Source of the DNA: Geothrix sp. | GTDB taxonomy: Bacteria; Acidobacteriota; Holophagae; Holophagales; Holophagaceae | Assembly: GCA_019449415.1 (NCBI GenBank) | Contig: JAGRPP010000011.1 | Coordinates: 44,446 to 108,445, forward strand | Reading direction: 5' to 3' | DNA length: 64,000 nt | Shown: piece after piece, positions 51,715-64,000 of the stretch | Numbering within the stretch: position 1 is the first letter of the stretch | Layout: each line of letters opens with the position of its first letter | Translations under genes and position numbers: made by a program | The notes under the pieces: generated by a model | Seen by the model: the letters and a program-made list of their open reading frames with translations, nothing else | Databases searched by the model: none | Told to the model about the DNA's origin: nothing

Positions 51715-51782
51715 TCGAGGGGAAGATATTGCAGCTTTGAAAGGGGCCGGAGCGCAGGGCATACTCCCGGCACGAGGCCACC

Positions 51783-52931
51783 GTGGAAAAAGGAAAGGAA
51801 GGGCAGGGGAAGGCGGGCTTTTTCGCGGCTTCCGGACGAGCGGCGCCCTTGGAGCTGAGGGATCAGGCGAGCCTCTGCGTGGATGAGCCTCTCGTCCACG
51901 CGATGCTGGAGGCCGTGGACAGCTACGCGGTGGTGCTCAATGCCCAGCGTCAGATTCTCGCCGCGAACCCCCTGCTCCTGGAAGGAATCGTGAAGGAGAA
52001 CCCCGGTGATTTCCTCGGCCTGAGGGTGGGCGAGGCCTTTCACTGCGTCCACCGGGCCGAGGGATCGGACGGCTGCGGCTCCTCCCGGGCCTGCCAGGGC
52101 TGCGGGGCCCTCCTCGCTGTGCTGGCCGCCCAGGACTCGCAGCAGCCTTCCTCGGGGGAATGTCTCCTCAGCCTCCAGCGGGAGGGCCGCTGGGAGGCCC
52201 GGGAGTTCTCGGTGCGGGCCCGCCCCCTGGTGGTGGCGGGGCACCGGCTCGTCCTGCTCACGCTCAAGGACATCAGCGCCCAGAAGCGGCGGGAATCCCT
52301 CGAGCACATCTTCATCCACGACCTCGTGAACTCCCTGCACGGGCTGCAGGGATGGACGGAGATGCTGCAGGGCAGCGGTTCCGACGCGACGGCCATCGCC
52401 GCGCGGATCCTCGAGATGACGGATTACCTCACGGAGGAAGTGGAGTCCCAGCGGCGCCTGCTGTTGGCCGAGCGGAACGAGCTGCTGCCGGATCTCCGTG
52501 AGACCACGCCCGGGAGGCTCCTCGAGGCATTCGTGGGGTCGCTGGACGCGGATTCCCTGGCGCGCCTGATCCACCTGATGCCGACCCCGGACGCCCCGGC
52601 CCTGCGGACGGATCCGGCGATCCTGAACCGGATCCTCACGAACATGGTGCGGAACGCCCTGGAGGCGATGCCGGCGGGAGGACAGGCGCGGCTCTGGTTC
52701 GAGCTGCGGTCGGGCCAGCCGACCTTCGTCGTCCAGAATCCGGGGTTCATGCCGCCAGAGGTGGCGGACCGGGTGTTCCAGCGCTCCTTCAGCACCAAGG
52801 CGGCCCGCGGACGAGGGCTGGGCACCTACGGGATGAAGGTGCTGGGCGAAACGGTGCTGGGTGGGAAGGTGGGCTTCACCACCGGCTGGGAGGAAGGGAC
52901 GCGCTTCTTCATCACGCTCCCGGGTGGATGA
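51783..52931 (+). CDS. Orphan sensor histidine kinase with Cys-rich PAS domain
   Basis: 382 aa, no TM helix, so cytosolic. An N-terminal PAS-like domain (about 35-160) holds four clustered cysteines, C88, C98, C104 and C107, in FHCVHRAEGSDGCGSSRACQ and onward, a layout that could bind a metal, Fe-S cluster or heme. The phospho-acceptor is probably H179 in FIHDLVNSLHG; ATPase boxes NMVRNALEAM and GRGLGTYGMKVL follow. No response regulator is adjacent. GTG start with GAGG upstream and a CATACT -10-like hexamer. Confidence 0.87.
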   Translation: MEKGKEGQGKAGFFAASGRAAPLELRDQASLCVDEPLVHAMLEAVDSYAVVLNAQRQILAANPLLLEGIVKENPGDFLGLRVGEAFHCVHRAEGSDGCGSSRACQGCGALLAVLAAQDSQQPSSGECLLSLQREGRWEAREFSVRARPLVVAGHRLVLLTLKDISAQKRRESLEHIFIHDLVNSLHGLQGWTEMLQGSGSDATAIAARILEMTDYLTEEVESQRRLLLAERNELLPDLRETTPGRLLEAFVGSLDADSLARLIHLMPTPDAPALRTDPAILNRILTNMVRNALEAMPAGGQARLWFELRSGQPTFVVQNPGFMPPEVADRVFQRSFSTKAARGRGLGTYGMKVLGETVLGGKVGFTTGWEEGTRFFITLPGG

Positions 52932-52960
52932 TCCCCGACCCAGGTTATGCTGGTCCCTCC

Positions 52961-53251
52961 ATGCCCGCCTCTCGCCCTCGTCCCTTCGCCTGGGACATCC
53001 TCTTCCGAGCCTTGCGATTCTTTTACCTGCTCTGGGGCGGGATGCTGTTGTCAACCCTGGCCTTCTACGGCCGCCTGAAGCTGCCGCCTGCATTCTGGCA
53101 CTGGCCGGAGCTGTGCCGGGCGCTCATGGGCCCCTGGGGACGCGCTCTGGCGCTGGGCTTCGGCCTGGTCATGTGCCTGGCCGCGCTGCTGGAGGTCTGG
53201 GAACTGGTGGATCGGGTGCTGGTGCGCTTCATGGGGGAATCGGAGCGGTAG
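52961..53251 (+). CDS. Small two-TM membrane protein
   Basis: 96 aa from ATG 52961 (MPASRPRPFAWDILFRALRF), with hydrophobic helices near 18-36 and 62-82. Not recognised. An ATG at 52928 overlapping the kinase stop (ATGA) would add 11 residues; 52961 is preferred because a TATGCT hexamer lies nine bases upstream, implying a leaderless message. May be linked to the kinase. Confidence 0.6.
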   Translation: MPASRPRPFAWDILFRALRFFYLLWGGMLLSTLAFYGRLKLPPAFWHWPELCRALMGPWGRALALGFGLVMCLAALLEVWELVDRVLVRFMGESER

Positions 53252-53385
53252 GGTTCCGTTTCGGACCGGCCCCGGCCGGAAACGCCTCTTGGTGAATCGG
53301 GCGCTTTTGGTGATCCTGGAGCCTTGGGCTTGAACCCTTTCGGGGTTCGGGCCATTCAAGTAGCGTGTCTCGGAGGCGTGGCGAT

Positions 53386-54753
53386 ATGGCGCAGGCGGTT
53401 CGTGGTGTGATGGCGGGACTGATGCTGGGCGCGGCCGCCCTGCCCATGGCGGCGCAAAGCCTAGCCCTTCCAGCCGCGGATCCCGTGGGGATCGCCCGCA
53501 GCGGTGCCCAGGTGGCCTACGGCTACAGCCTGGAGGCGGCGTCGACCAATCCCGCGCTGCTGGCCTCCCTGCGGGAGAACCGGGGCTTCTACCTCGCGGC
53601 CGGGCTCGACCTCGCCTCCACCCAGCAGAGCCTGGAATCCAATCAGCGCACCACCTTCAGCACGGACCGCAACCGGGGCATCGGCGCCTTCGGCGCGGCC
53701 TTCCGCCTCTCGCCCGCCTTCAGCCTCGGCCTGAAGCTGGATGAACCCTTCATGCGCCACGGACGCCTCCGGGACGACGCGCCCAGCCGCTTTCTCGGGG
53801 ATGGTCTCGACCTGTCGGCCCGCCGTCTGGAAGGCCAGATGGCCTGGGCTCTCAGCCCGAATCTGTCCTTCGGCCTGGGACTCGGGGCCGCGCGCCTGAG
53901 CTTTGAATCCAGCAGCGTCATGCGGTTCGGCGTGCCGCTTGATCCCTCGCAGGCCGCCTCCGGAGCCAATCCCGTGCAGGGACTGGTCGAGCAGCGGGTC
54001 GCCCAGTCGGGGAACAAGACGGTCCCCAGCTATTCGCTTGGATTGCGCTGGGCCATCAATCCCCGCTGGACCCTTGGCGCGGCGCACCAGTCCGGGCTGA
54101 AGGGCGACCTGAAGCTCAGCGCAGGCTTCCGCGACGCCAACCTGGGCCTCTACGCCAATGACGGACTGAGCCTCGCGCCCCTGGGCACCGCCCCGCGGGC
54201 CACGGCGCTCCTGGGCGCCTCGACCCCCGTGCAGGCCGGCAGCCGGACGCTCGAGCTGCCCTCGCAGACCTCCGTGGGCTTCCGGCATCGCGCCACGCCC
54301 ATGATCACCTGGGAAGCGGACCTCCGCTGGACTTCCGCCGGCCTGCGCATGCCGGCCTTCGCGGCAGTCTCGACCCCCAGCGGACCCGTGTCGGCCCCGT
54401 CGGAGCTGCCCCAGGGCAAGAGCCACCTGGGCCTCGGCGCCTCCGTGGAAGTGGAGCTCGGCAAGTTCTGGACCGTGCGGGGGGGCCTCTCCCTCGATCA
54501 GCGCTCGGTGGAAGAGTCGACTGCCGAACCCCTGCTGGGGGGCTCGCGTACGGCCGCCTTCTCCATCGGCGCGGGGTACCGGACCTGGGGGGGCGAGCTG
54601 AGCCTCGGCTACCAGTACCGCCAGAGCGAGGACCAGGACACCCGTCGGCTCGACGGCGTCTGGAGTGCCGCGGGCTTCCGCGCCACGGGCACCCGTGTGC
54701 GCATGGAGGGCATGGGACATCTCCTGGCCCTCGGCTTCAAGAAGACCTTCTAG
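53386..54753 (+). CDS. FadL/OmpP1-type outer membrane transport protein
   Basis: 455-aa outer-membrane beta-barrel: signal peptide ending PMAAQ-SLA, an N-terminal hatch-like segment (VGIARSGAQVAYGYSLEAAS followed by TNPALLASL), then alternating beta strands to a C-terminal FKKTF aromatic end. The NPA motif and overall form match FadL/TodX channels for hydrophobic compounds. ATG 53386 has GGAGG upstream; GTG 53365 is an alternative. rlmB follows by two bases. Confidence 0.83.
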   Translation: MAQAVRGVMAGLMLGAAALPMAAQSLALPAADPVGIARSGAQVAYGYSLEAASTNPALLASLRENRGFYLAAGLDLASTQQSLESNQRTTFSTDRNRGIGAFGAAFRLSPAFSLGLKLDEPFMRHGRLRDDAPSRFLGDGLDLSARRLEGQMAWALSPNLSFGLGLGAARLSFESSSVMRFGVPLDPSQAASGANPVQGLVEQRVAQSGNKTVPSYSLGLRWAINPRWTLGAAHQSGLKGDLKLSAGFRDANLGLYANDGLSLAPLGTAPRATALLGASTPVQAGSRTLELPSQTSVGFRHRATPMITWEADLRWTSAGLRMPAFAAVSTPSGPVSAPSELPQGKSHLGLGASVEVELGKFWTVRGGLSLDQRSVEESTAEPLLGGSRTAAFSIGAGYRTWGGELSLGYQYRQSEDQDTRRLDGVWSAAGFRATGTRVRMEGMGHLLALGFKKTF

Positions 54754-54755
54754 CC

Positions 54756-55502
54756 ATGCGCTATCTCGGTCCCCACGCCTGCGAGGAGGCCCTGGTCCGC
54801 GGCGAGCTGCACACGGTCTGGATCGCGCCTGCGGCCTTCGGGCGGCTGGCGAAGTTCGTGGGCGAGGCCCGCGCCGCGGGCGTGGTGGTTCACCGCGAAC
54901 CCATGGAGGGCATCGACCGGCGCAGCCAGGGGCAGCGCCACCAGGGCGTCCTGGGCGAGGGCGGCGCCTTCGCCTACGCGGAGTTCGAGGATGTGCTGGC
55001 CACCGTGAAGGAGAAGGGCGACGCCGCGCTGATCCTCGCCCTGGATGGCGTCACCGATCCCCACAACCTGGGCGCCATCCTGCGCTCCGCCGCCGCGGCG
55101 GCGGTGGACGGCGTGATCCTTCCCGAGCGGCGTTCGGCGGCGGTGAATGACACCGTGGTGCGTGCCAGCGCCGGCACAGCGGGCCGCGTGCCGGTCTGCC
55201 GGGTGGTGAACCTGGGCCGCGCCCTGGACGACCTGAAGGAGGTCGGGGGCTGGATCTACGGCCTGGCCGCGGGCGAGGGCAGCCGCGATTATCTGAAGGA
55301 ATCCTTCGACCGCGCGACGGTGCTGGTGATGGGGGCCGAGGGTGAGGGCCTGCACCAGAAGATCCGGGAACGCTGCGATGGGCTGCTGCACATCCCCATG
55401 CCCGGCGGTATCGAGAGCCTCAATGTCTCGGCGGCCGCTGCGGTCACGCTCTTCCGCGTGATCGCGCGCCGCGGGCAGGCCAGTCCCGAAGTTTCCCCTT
55501 GA
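54756..55502 (+). CDS. rlmB: 23S rRNA/tRNA 2'-O-methyltransferase, RlmB/TrmH type
   Basis: 248-aa SPOUT enzyme. N-terminal substrate-binding domain, then the three SpoU motifs: LALDGVTDPHNLGAILRSAA, VLVMGAEGEGLHQKI and IPMPGGIESLNVSAAAAVTLF. Probably methylates G2251 of 23S rRNA like RlmB; a tRNA target cannot be excluded. It begins two bases after the porin gene. Confidence 0.9.
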   Translation: MRYLGPHACEEALVRGELHTVWIAPAAFGRLAKFVGEARAAGVVVHREPMEGIDRRSQGQRHQGVLGEGGAFAYAEFEDVLATVKEKGDAALILALDGVTDPHNLGAILRSAAAAAVDGVILPERRSAAVNDTVVRASAGTAGRVPVCRVVNLGRALDDLKEVGGWIYGLAAGEGSRDYLKESFDRATVLVMGAEGEGLHQKIRERCDGLLHIPMPGGIESLNVSAAAAVTLFRVIARRGQASPEVSP

Positions 55503-55625
55503 GGGGGCTCTGGGGGCGTGATATCTTTCGAGTTCCCTGTCAGGAAAGCCCTGCCTCGCAGTGACCCTGACACGCGGCTCCGCAAGGAGCTTCGAGGGAC
55601 GCCTCCAGGGGCGCTCCAGGGATGA

Positions 55626-55659
55626 TTGACAAGCCCCGGGAGGGGCGCCGGACAAACAT
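55626..55659 (+). promoter_or_regulatory. Putative promoter of the tRNA-tuf transcript
   Basis: A consensus -35 TTGACA (55626-55631) lies 28 bases before tRNA-Tyr; no clear -10 is visible (GACAAA near 55651 is the nearest), so the call is weak. Confidence 0.35.
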
Positions 55660-55746
55660 GCCGAGATGGCCGAGTGGTTAATGGCAGCAGACTGTAAATC
55701 TGCCACGCAACGCGTTACGGAGGTTCGAATCCTTCTCTCGGCACCA
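55660..55746 (+). tRNA. tRNA-Tyr (anticodon GTA)
   Basis: Acceptor stem GCCGAGA/TCTCGGC, anticodon arm CAGACT-GTA-AATCTG, a long variable arm as expected for tRNA-Tyr, T-loop GGTTCGAATCC and encoded CCA. First gene of the tRNA-tuf block. Confidence 0.95.
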
Positions 55747-55797
55747 GTCCAACTGGAACCCGTTCCAGATCGCTGGATCCTATTCTCGGGATTCCAC

Positions 55798-55874
<77 letters not shown>

Positions 55875-55939
55875 CCCTCCCCGTCTGCCGAACCCCGGCT
55901 GACGGCAAGGCCCCCCGCCTCGCGGCGGGAAGGTTCAAA

Positions 55940-56014
<75 letters not shown>

Positions 56015-56066
56015 CCCTTTCGCACAGTTCCCCTTCATCTTCTCTCCCACCTTTCAGGAGGCACCC

Positions 56067-57260
<1,194 letters not shown>

Positions 57261-57293
57261 AAACCAGTCCGCCCTCCGACTTAGGAGGTCCCA

Positions 57294-57443
57294 ATGCGCG
57301 ACATCATCCACTTGCAGTGCCAAGACTGCAAGCGCAAGAACTACAGCACCACCAAGAACAAGAAGACCACCACGGGCAAGCTTGAATTCAACAAGTTCTG
57401 CCGTTTCTGTGGCGGTTACCGGGTTCACCGCGAGGCGAAGTAG
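57294..57443 (+). CDS. rpmG: 50S ribosomal protein L33, zinc-binding form
   Basis: 49-aa protein starting MRDIIHLQCQDCKRKNYSTT. Two CxxC pairs (C9/C12 and C36/C39 in FCRFCGGYR) define the zinc-containing C+ form of L33. SD AGGAGG before ATG 57294. Lies between tuf and tRNA-Trp, the usual order. Confidence 0.96.
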   Translation: MRDIIHLQCQDCKRKNYSTTKNKKTTTGKLEFNKFCRFCGGYRVHREAK

Positions 57444-57497
57444 CCTCCGGTCCCGAGGGTTCCCGCCCGGCTCCCACCAGAAGCCGGGCGGTCCCAC

Positions 57498-57573
57498 AGG
57501 GGAGTAGCTCAGCTGGTAGAGCAGCGGACTCCAAATCCGCAGGTCGCGGGTTCGAACCCTGTCTCCCCTGCCA
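57498..57573 (+). tRNA. tRNA-Trp (anticodon CCA)
   Basis: Acceptor AGGGGAG/CTCCCCT, D-loop AGCTCAGCTGGTAGAGC, anticodon arm GCGGACT-CCA-AATCCGC, T-arm CGGGTTCGAACCCTG, encoded CCA. Confidence 0.97.
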
Positions 57574-57575
57574 TT

Positions 57576-57610
57576 CCGGCCCCGGCGATCTCGCTCGGGG
57601 CCGGGTTTTT
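57576..57610 (+). terminator. Rho-independent terminator after tRNA-Trp
   Basis: Stem CCGGCCCCG / CGGGGCCGG followed by GTTTTT, between tRNA-Trp and secE; separates the tRNA-tuf-rpmG transcript from secE-nusG or attenuates read-through. Confidence 0.85.
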
Positions 57611-57639
57611 CAGACCGAATCCTTTCCACGGGGTCCATC

Positions 57640-57834
57640 GTGATCGGAGCCATCAAACAACAGGCCAGAGATCTGTTCGCAGAGCTCGACCGGGTGGATT
57701 GGCCCAGCAAGGAGAAAGTGCTGACCTCCACCTGGACTGTGGTGATCGTCTCGGTGTTCGTCGGGGCCTTCCTGTGGTCCGTGGACTGGTTCCTCTCCAA
57801 GGGCTTCGCGTACTTCTTCCTGAAGGCCCGTTGA
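57640..57834 (+). CDS. secE: Preprotein translocase subunit SecE
   Basis: 64-aa single-TM subunit of SecYEG. Amphipathic helix FAELDRVDWPSKEKVLTSTW followed by the TM helix (VVIVSVFVGAFLWSVDWFL). Short form lacking the extra two E. coli TM segments. GTG start; nusG follows by 13 bases. Confidence 0.95.
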   Translation: MIGAIKQQARDLFAELDRVDWPSKEKVLTSTWTVVIVSVFVGAFLWSVDWFLSKGFAYFFLKAR

Positions 57835-57847
57835 GCCGGAGGCAGCC

Positions 57848-58486
57848 ATGACCGATCTCGTGAGCACCCCACAAGACACGGCGACCCCGGCTCAGCCGCA
57901 GGGGCGCGAGTTGAAGTGGTTCATCATCCACACCTACTCCGGCTACGAAGCCAAGGTGATGGAGCACCTGCGCCAGCGCATCAAGATGGAAGAGCGCGAA
58001 GCCAGCTTCGGGGACATCCAGATCCCCGAGGAGACCTATGAGGAAATGAAGGTCGATGCCAAGTCCGGCAAGAAGGAGCGCGTCGTCAAGAAGCGCAAGT
58101 CCTTCCCGGGCTATCTGCTGGTCCAGATCCAGGTGGAGAGCAAGCCCGAGGGTTCCGTCGAGATGGCGGACGCGGACTGGCACCTGGTGCGGAACACCCC
58201 CAAGGTGACCAGCTTCGTGGGGGCCAACAAGAAGCGGCCCACGCCCCTGACGGACGACGAGGTCCGCCAGATCATGCACCACACGGAAGAGACCCAGGAG
58301 AAGCCCAAGCCCAAATACCACTTTGAGAAGGGCGAAAAGGTCCGTATCATTGATGGCCCCTTCGCCAATTTCGAAGGAGATGTGGATGAGATCCACGAAG
58401 AACGCTCCACCATCAAGGTGATGGTGACGGTGTTCGGTCGCAGCACCCCCGTGGAGCTCGACTTCATCCAGGTGGAGAAGCGCTAG
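57848..58486 (+). CDS. nusG: Transcription termination/antitermination factor NusG
   Basis: 212 aa. NGN domain (LKWFIIHTYSGYEAKVMEHL, KKRKSFPGYLLVQIQ) and C-terminal KOW domain (FEKGEKVRIIDGPFANFEGD). Compared with E. coli NusG there are about 25 extra residues between the first strand region and KKRKSFPGY (SFGDIQIPEETYEEM and following), a common feature outside Proteobacteria. Binds RNA polymerase and couples transcription with Rho or the ribosome. Confidence 0.97.
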   Translation: MTDLVSTPQDTATPAQPQGRELKWFIIHTYSGYEAKVMEHLRQRIKMEEREASFGDIQIPEETYEEMKVDAKSGKKERVVKKRKSFPGYLLVQIQVESKPEGSVEMADADWHLVRNTPKVTSFVGANKKRPTPLTDDEVRQIMHHTEETQEKPKPKYHFEKGEKVRIIDGPFANFEGDVDEIHEERSTIKVMVTVFGRSTPVELDFIQVEKR

Positions 58487-58550
58487 CTGATCCACCCTTC
58501 AAGGCGGCCGTCGCCGGCATGTGCCGGAATCAGTCGCGGGAGAACAAGAC

Positions 58551-58982
58551 ATGGCAAAGAAGATCACCGGCTACATCAAGCTGCAGTTGCCCGCGGGCGA
58601 GGCCACCCCGGCTCCTCCCGTCGGTCCCGCGCTGGGCCAGCACGGCGTCAACATCATGGAGTTCGTGAAGCAGTTCAACGCGAAGTCCGTGGGCGCGGTC
58701 GAGAAGGGCACGACCCTCCCCGTCGTCATCACCGTCTACGCCGACCGCAGCTTCAGCTTCATCCTGAAGACCCCTCCCGCCGCCGTGCTGATCATGAAGA
58801 AGCTCGGCCTGGAGAAGGGCAGCCCCACGCCCAACAAGCAGAAGGTCGGCAAGATCACCAAGGCTCAGCTCGCTGAGATCGCCAAGGTGAAGATGCCCGA
58901 TCTTACCGCCGGCAGCCTCGAGGCCGCCGTCCGTTCCATCGCCGGCTCCGCGCGCTCCATGGGCGTCGACGTCATCGATTAA
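58551..58982 (+). CDS. rplK: 50S ribosomal protein L11
   Basis: 143 aa: [44 protein letters not shown] and the C-terminal rRNA-binding domain ([17 protein letters not shown]). Part of the GTPase-associated centre of the ribosome. Followed by an intrinsic terminator before rplA. Confidence 0.97.
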   Translation: MAKKITGYIKLQLPAGEATPAPPVGPALGQHGVNIMEFVKQFNAKSVGAVEKGTTLPVVITVYADRSFSFILKTPPAAVLIMKKLGLEKGSPTPNKQKVGKITKAQLAEIAKVKMPDLTAGSLEAAVRSIAGSARSMGVDVID

Positions 58983-58988
58983 CCTTCC

Positions 58989-59023
58989 CTTGCGCGGGCT
59001 TCGGCCCGCGCAAGTCGTTTTTT
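58989..59023 (+). terminator. Terminator between rplK and rplA
   Basis: Perfect 11-bp stem CTTGCGCGGGC / GCCCGCGCAAG with a TTCG tetraloop and then TCGTTTTTT, only seven bases after the rplK stop. Confidence 0.88.
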
Positions 59024-59098
59024 GTTGGAGAGCTGCGTCGTGCGGCAATCCCGGCCACCGCGACCGTCATCGCGGGAGATCGTTCGGATGGAGCCAAT

Positions 59099-59791
59099 AT
59101 GGCAAAACCTGGAAAGAAGTACCGGGCTGCCGCGGCCAAGATCGAAGATCGCCCCTACGAGCTGAAGGACGCCCTCACCGTCGTCAAGGACACGGCTTAC
59201 GCCAAGTTCGACGAAACGGTTGAAGTCCACATGCGGCTCGGCGTTGACCCCCGTCACGCGGACCAGATGGTCCGCGGCACCATCGTACTGCCCCACGGAA
59301 CGGGCAAGACGATGCGGGTGGCGGTCATCGCAGGCGGCGAGAAGATCAAGGAAGCGGAAGCTGCGGGCGCCGAGATCGTGGGCGGGGATGAGCTGGTCGA
59401 GAAGATCGCCGGTGGATTCCTCGACTTCGATGCCCTCGTCGCAACCCCCGACATGATGAAGGGCGTCGGCCGGCTTGGTAAGGTGCTCGGCCCCCGTGGC
59501 CTCATGCCCAACCCCAAGACCGGAACCGTGACCTTCGATGTGGTCAAGGCCATCAAGGAGATCAAGGCCGGCAAGGTGGAGTACCGCGTCGACAAGACCG
59601 GCATCATCCACGCGCCGGTCGGCAAGCTCTCCTTCGGCGTCGAGAAGCTGGAAGAGAACGCCAAGGCGCTCATTGATGCCGTCCACAAAGCCAAGCCCGC
59701 TACGGCGAAGGGTAAATATGTGAAGACGATGTACATCGCCTCCACCATGGGCCCCTCGGTCACCCTCAACACCACAAGCGTTGAGAAGTAG
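59099..59791 (+). CDS. rplA: 50S ribosomal protein L1
   Basis: 230 aa: [60 protein letters not shown] and [15 protein letters not shown]. Binds 23S rRNA at the L1 stalk and usually represses its own operon. A 75-base leader after the rplK terminator may hold its promoter or regulatory site. Confidence 0.97.
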   Translation: MAKPGKKYRAAAAKIEDRPYELKDALTVVKDTAYAKFDETVEVHMRLGVDPRHADQMVRGTIVLPHGTGKTMRVAVIAGGEKIKEAEAAGAEIVGGDELVEKIAGGFLDFDALVATPDMMKGVGRLGKVLGPRGLMPNPKTGTVTFDVVKAIKEIKAGKVEYRVDKTGIIHAPVGKLSFGVEKLEENAKALIDAVHKAKPATAKGKYVKTMYIASTMGPSVTLNTTSVEK

Positions 59792-59801
59792 GAGGCTGAC
59801 C

Positions 59802-60290
59802 ATGGAAAAGAATCAGAAGATCGCCGAAGTCGCCGAACTCAAGGAAACCTTCGCGTCCGCCACCTCGGCTGTCGTGATCGAATTCAAGGGCCTCGTCGTC
59901 ACCAAGGACACTGCCTTCCGCAAGAGCGTTCGGGAGAGCAAGGCCCAGTACCGTGTCAGCAAGAACACCCTGCTCCGCCTGGCCGTGAAGGACACTTCCT
60001 TCGAGGCCCTGGGCGATTCCTTCAAGGGATCCAGCGCCATTGCCACGACCAGCGAAGATGTGGTCGCCCTGGCGAAGGCCGTCAACGGCTTCCTGAAGGA
60101 CAACCCCGCCGCGACCTTCAAGGCCGGCGTCATGGATGGCAAGCTGATCAACGCCCAGCAGCTCCAGGTTCTTGCCGAACTGCCGAGCCGCGATGTCCTG
60201 ATCGCCAAGCTGCTCTATCTCATGACCTACCCGATCTCCGGTCTGGCGGTCGCCCTCGAGGGCATCCGCAAGCAGAAGGCCGGCGAGTAG
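59802..60290 (+). CDS. rplJ: 50S ribosomal protein L10
   Basis: 162 aa: [40 protein letters not shown] and the C-terminal L7/L12-binding helix. Base of the ribosomal stalk. Only 10 bases separate it from rplA, so the long L10 leader seen in some bacteria is missing. Start 59802 with AGGAGG. Confidence 0.96.
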   Translation: MEKNQKIAEVAELKETFASATSAVVIEFKGLVVTKDTAFRKSVRESKAQYRVSKNTLLRLAVKDTSFEALGDSFKGSSAIATTSEDVVALAKAVNGFLKDNPAATFKAGVMDGKLINAQQLQVLAELPSRDVLIAKLLYLMTYPISGLAVALEGIRKQKAGE

Positions 60291-60345
60291 GACCAGCTGC
60301 TCAACCCCGAACCCAAAACCCATTTTCGAATTTTTGGAGGCCATC

Positions 60346-60723
60346 ATGGCTCTCACTGCCGATCAGCTCATCGCTGAAATCGAAACCATGACCGTCCTTG
60401 ACCTGGCCAACCTGGTCAAGGCCCTCGAGGACCGCTTCGGCGTGTCCGCTGCCGCCATGGCCGCTCCCGCCGCCGGCGGTGCCGCCCCGGCCGCCGCTGC
60501 CGAAGAGCAGACCGAGTTCAATGTCATCCTGACCGAGGCCGGTGCCAACAAGCTCAATGTCATCAAGGCCGTCCGCGAGATCGTCGCCGGCCTGGGCTTG
60601 AAGGAAGCCAAGGACCTGGTCGACGGCGCTCCCAAGGCCGTCAAGGAAGGCATCTCGAAGGACGAGGCTGGCAAGATCAAGGAAAAGCTCGAGGCCGCCG
60701 GCGCCAAGGTCGAGGTCAAGTAG
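60346..60723 (+). CDS. rplL: 50S ribosomal protein L7/L12
   Basis: 125 aa: N-terminal dimerisation helix region ([20 protein letters not shown]), an Ala/Pro hinge ([20 protein letters not shown]) and the C-terminal domain [20 protein letters not shown] with [14 protein letters not shown]. Multi-copy stalk protein that recruits translation GTPases. SD GGAGG before ATG 60346. Confidence 0.97.
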   Translation: MALTADQLIAEIETMTVLDLANLVKALEDRFGVSAAAMAAPAAGGAAPAAAAEEQTEFNVILTEAGANKLNVIKAVREIVAGLGLKEAKDLVDGAPKAVKEGISKDEAGKIKEKLEAAGAKVEVK

Positions 60724-61096
60724 TTTTCCTTACAGCACTAACGCAAAGCGTAGGGTGCGTTTCGCACCTTGCGCTTTGCGATTTTGTCTGGACATGGTAC
60801 GATTATTCCTTCCGCCCGAATCCCGGGTGGTCGATGCCTCTTCAAAGGCTCCTGGTTGCGAACAACCTCCCGCCGCAGCGCCAATCACCTTGCTGGGCCG
60901 CTCCTTCCGCCGATGGGTGGAGGAGGGGCCATCGGTGCGCCTGCGGGTGGCGTTCCTCCTCAGACCCTTTACTGATCCCCTTCTCCGGAGCCGAGGTTCC
61001 GGAGGCTCTACCGTCTTTGCTTAGGGCACGCAGCATCGTCTCACATCGCCGCGTGTCGTCCATAGAAGGTTCCGCCAACTGCATCTGGAGCGAACC
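60724..61096 (+). other. Long rplL-rpoB leader with attenuator-like hairpin
   Basis: This 373-base gap has no convincing gene. At 60742-60780 an extended hairpin pairs CGCAAAGCGTAGGGTGCG with CGCACCTTGCGCTTTGCG (one or two mismatches), followed by ATTTTGT; it could be an attenuator or processing site as in other rplL-rpoB spacers. TTGCGA (60775-60780)-N16-TACGAT (60797-60802) beyond it is a possible rpoB promoter. The rest (about 60830-61050) is GC-rich with several short inverted repeats such as CTCCGGA/TCCGGAG. Confidence 0.6.

Positions 61097-64000
<2,904 letters not shown>

Noticed and set aside
60755..61024. 89-codon frame in the rplL-rpoB spacer as a small gene
   Set aside because: No SD before its start, Arg/Ser/Pro-rich chance composition, and it overlaps the attenuator-like hairpin.

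Overview
The window is about 64 kb of GC-rich bacterial chromosome with tightly packed genes. It carries a complete tRNA-Tyr/Gly/Thr - tuf - rpmG - tRNA-Trp - secE - nusG - rplK - rplA - rplJ - rplL - rpoB block and no plasmid, phage or transposase genes. The gene content (DcuS/CitA-type two-component system beside a dicarboxylate carrier, a large aerobic stress cluster, many short Acidobacteria-style hypothetical proteins) fits the Acidobacteriota, most likely class Holophagae (Geothrix/Holophaga-like). That placement is inference; no 16S gene is present.

Layout. 0-6 kb: C4-dicarboxylate/citrate sensor kinase, response regulator and DctA carrier, then an ECF41-type sigma factor with its carboxymuconolactone-decarboxylase-like partner. 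These two genes lie between intact dctA and a 141-bp remnant of a second dctA. 6-10 kb: ribosomal genes rpsR, rpsF, pth and rplY on the minus strand, interrupted by a TetR/DUF6448 pair. 10-19.5 kb: ppk1, mrp, pstS, a hotdog thioesterase, a K+ channel, a cation/H+ antiporter and an M28 peptidase. 19.6-25.5 kb: a ten-gene arsenic cluster (arsR, Cys-tailed AhpD-like protein, acr3, degenerate rhodanese, arsN, arsC, second arsR, arsM, ArsP-like permease, thioredoxin-like protein). 25.5-34 kb: a bifunctional tyrA, then an oxidative-stress group (SOD, Dps, DUF3501, rubrerythrin), a class A beta-lactamase and small redox or membrane proteins. 34-46 kb: accessory genes, including a decayed ahsa1/arsR pair, a GH5-like hydrolase, an AT-rich segment with a RelA/SpoT-domain protein, folE and purM. 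46-55.5 kb: an ScfR/RamB-like regulator divergent from isocitrate lyase, frr, a TSUP permease, an orphan histidine kinase with a Cys-rich PAS domain, a FadL-like porin and rlmB. 55.6-64 kb: the translation/transcription block, ending inside rpoB.

How the parts work together. The arsenic cluster encodes sensing (two ArsR with matching TTTCG/CGAAA operators), arsenate reduction (ArsC), arsenite efflux (Acr3), methylation (ArsM), a putative organoarsenical permease and an ArsN-type acetyltransferase. Most of its proteins carry extra terminal cysteine motifs, which is the strongest candidate here for an unusual system. The minus-strand rubrerythrin-DUF3501-Dps operon with nearby SOD is a peroxide/superoxide defence block. 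The regulator at 46.5-48 kb probably senses acyl-CoA status and controls the glyoxylate shunt through aceA. Other points worth attention are the double zinc-ribbon-like insertion near the RpoB N-terminus, the AT-rich (p)ppGpp-synthetase-like gene, and three broken genes that record past deletions.
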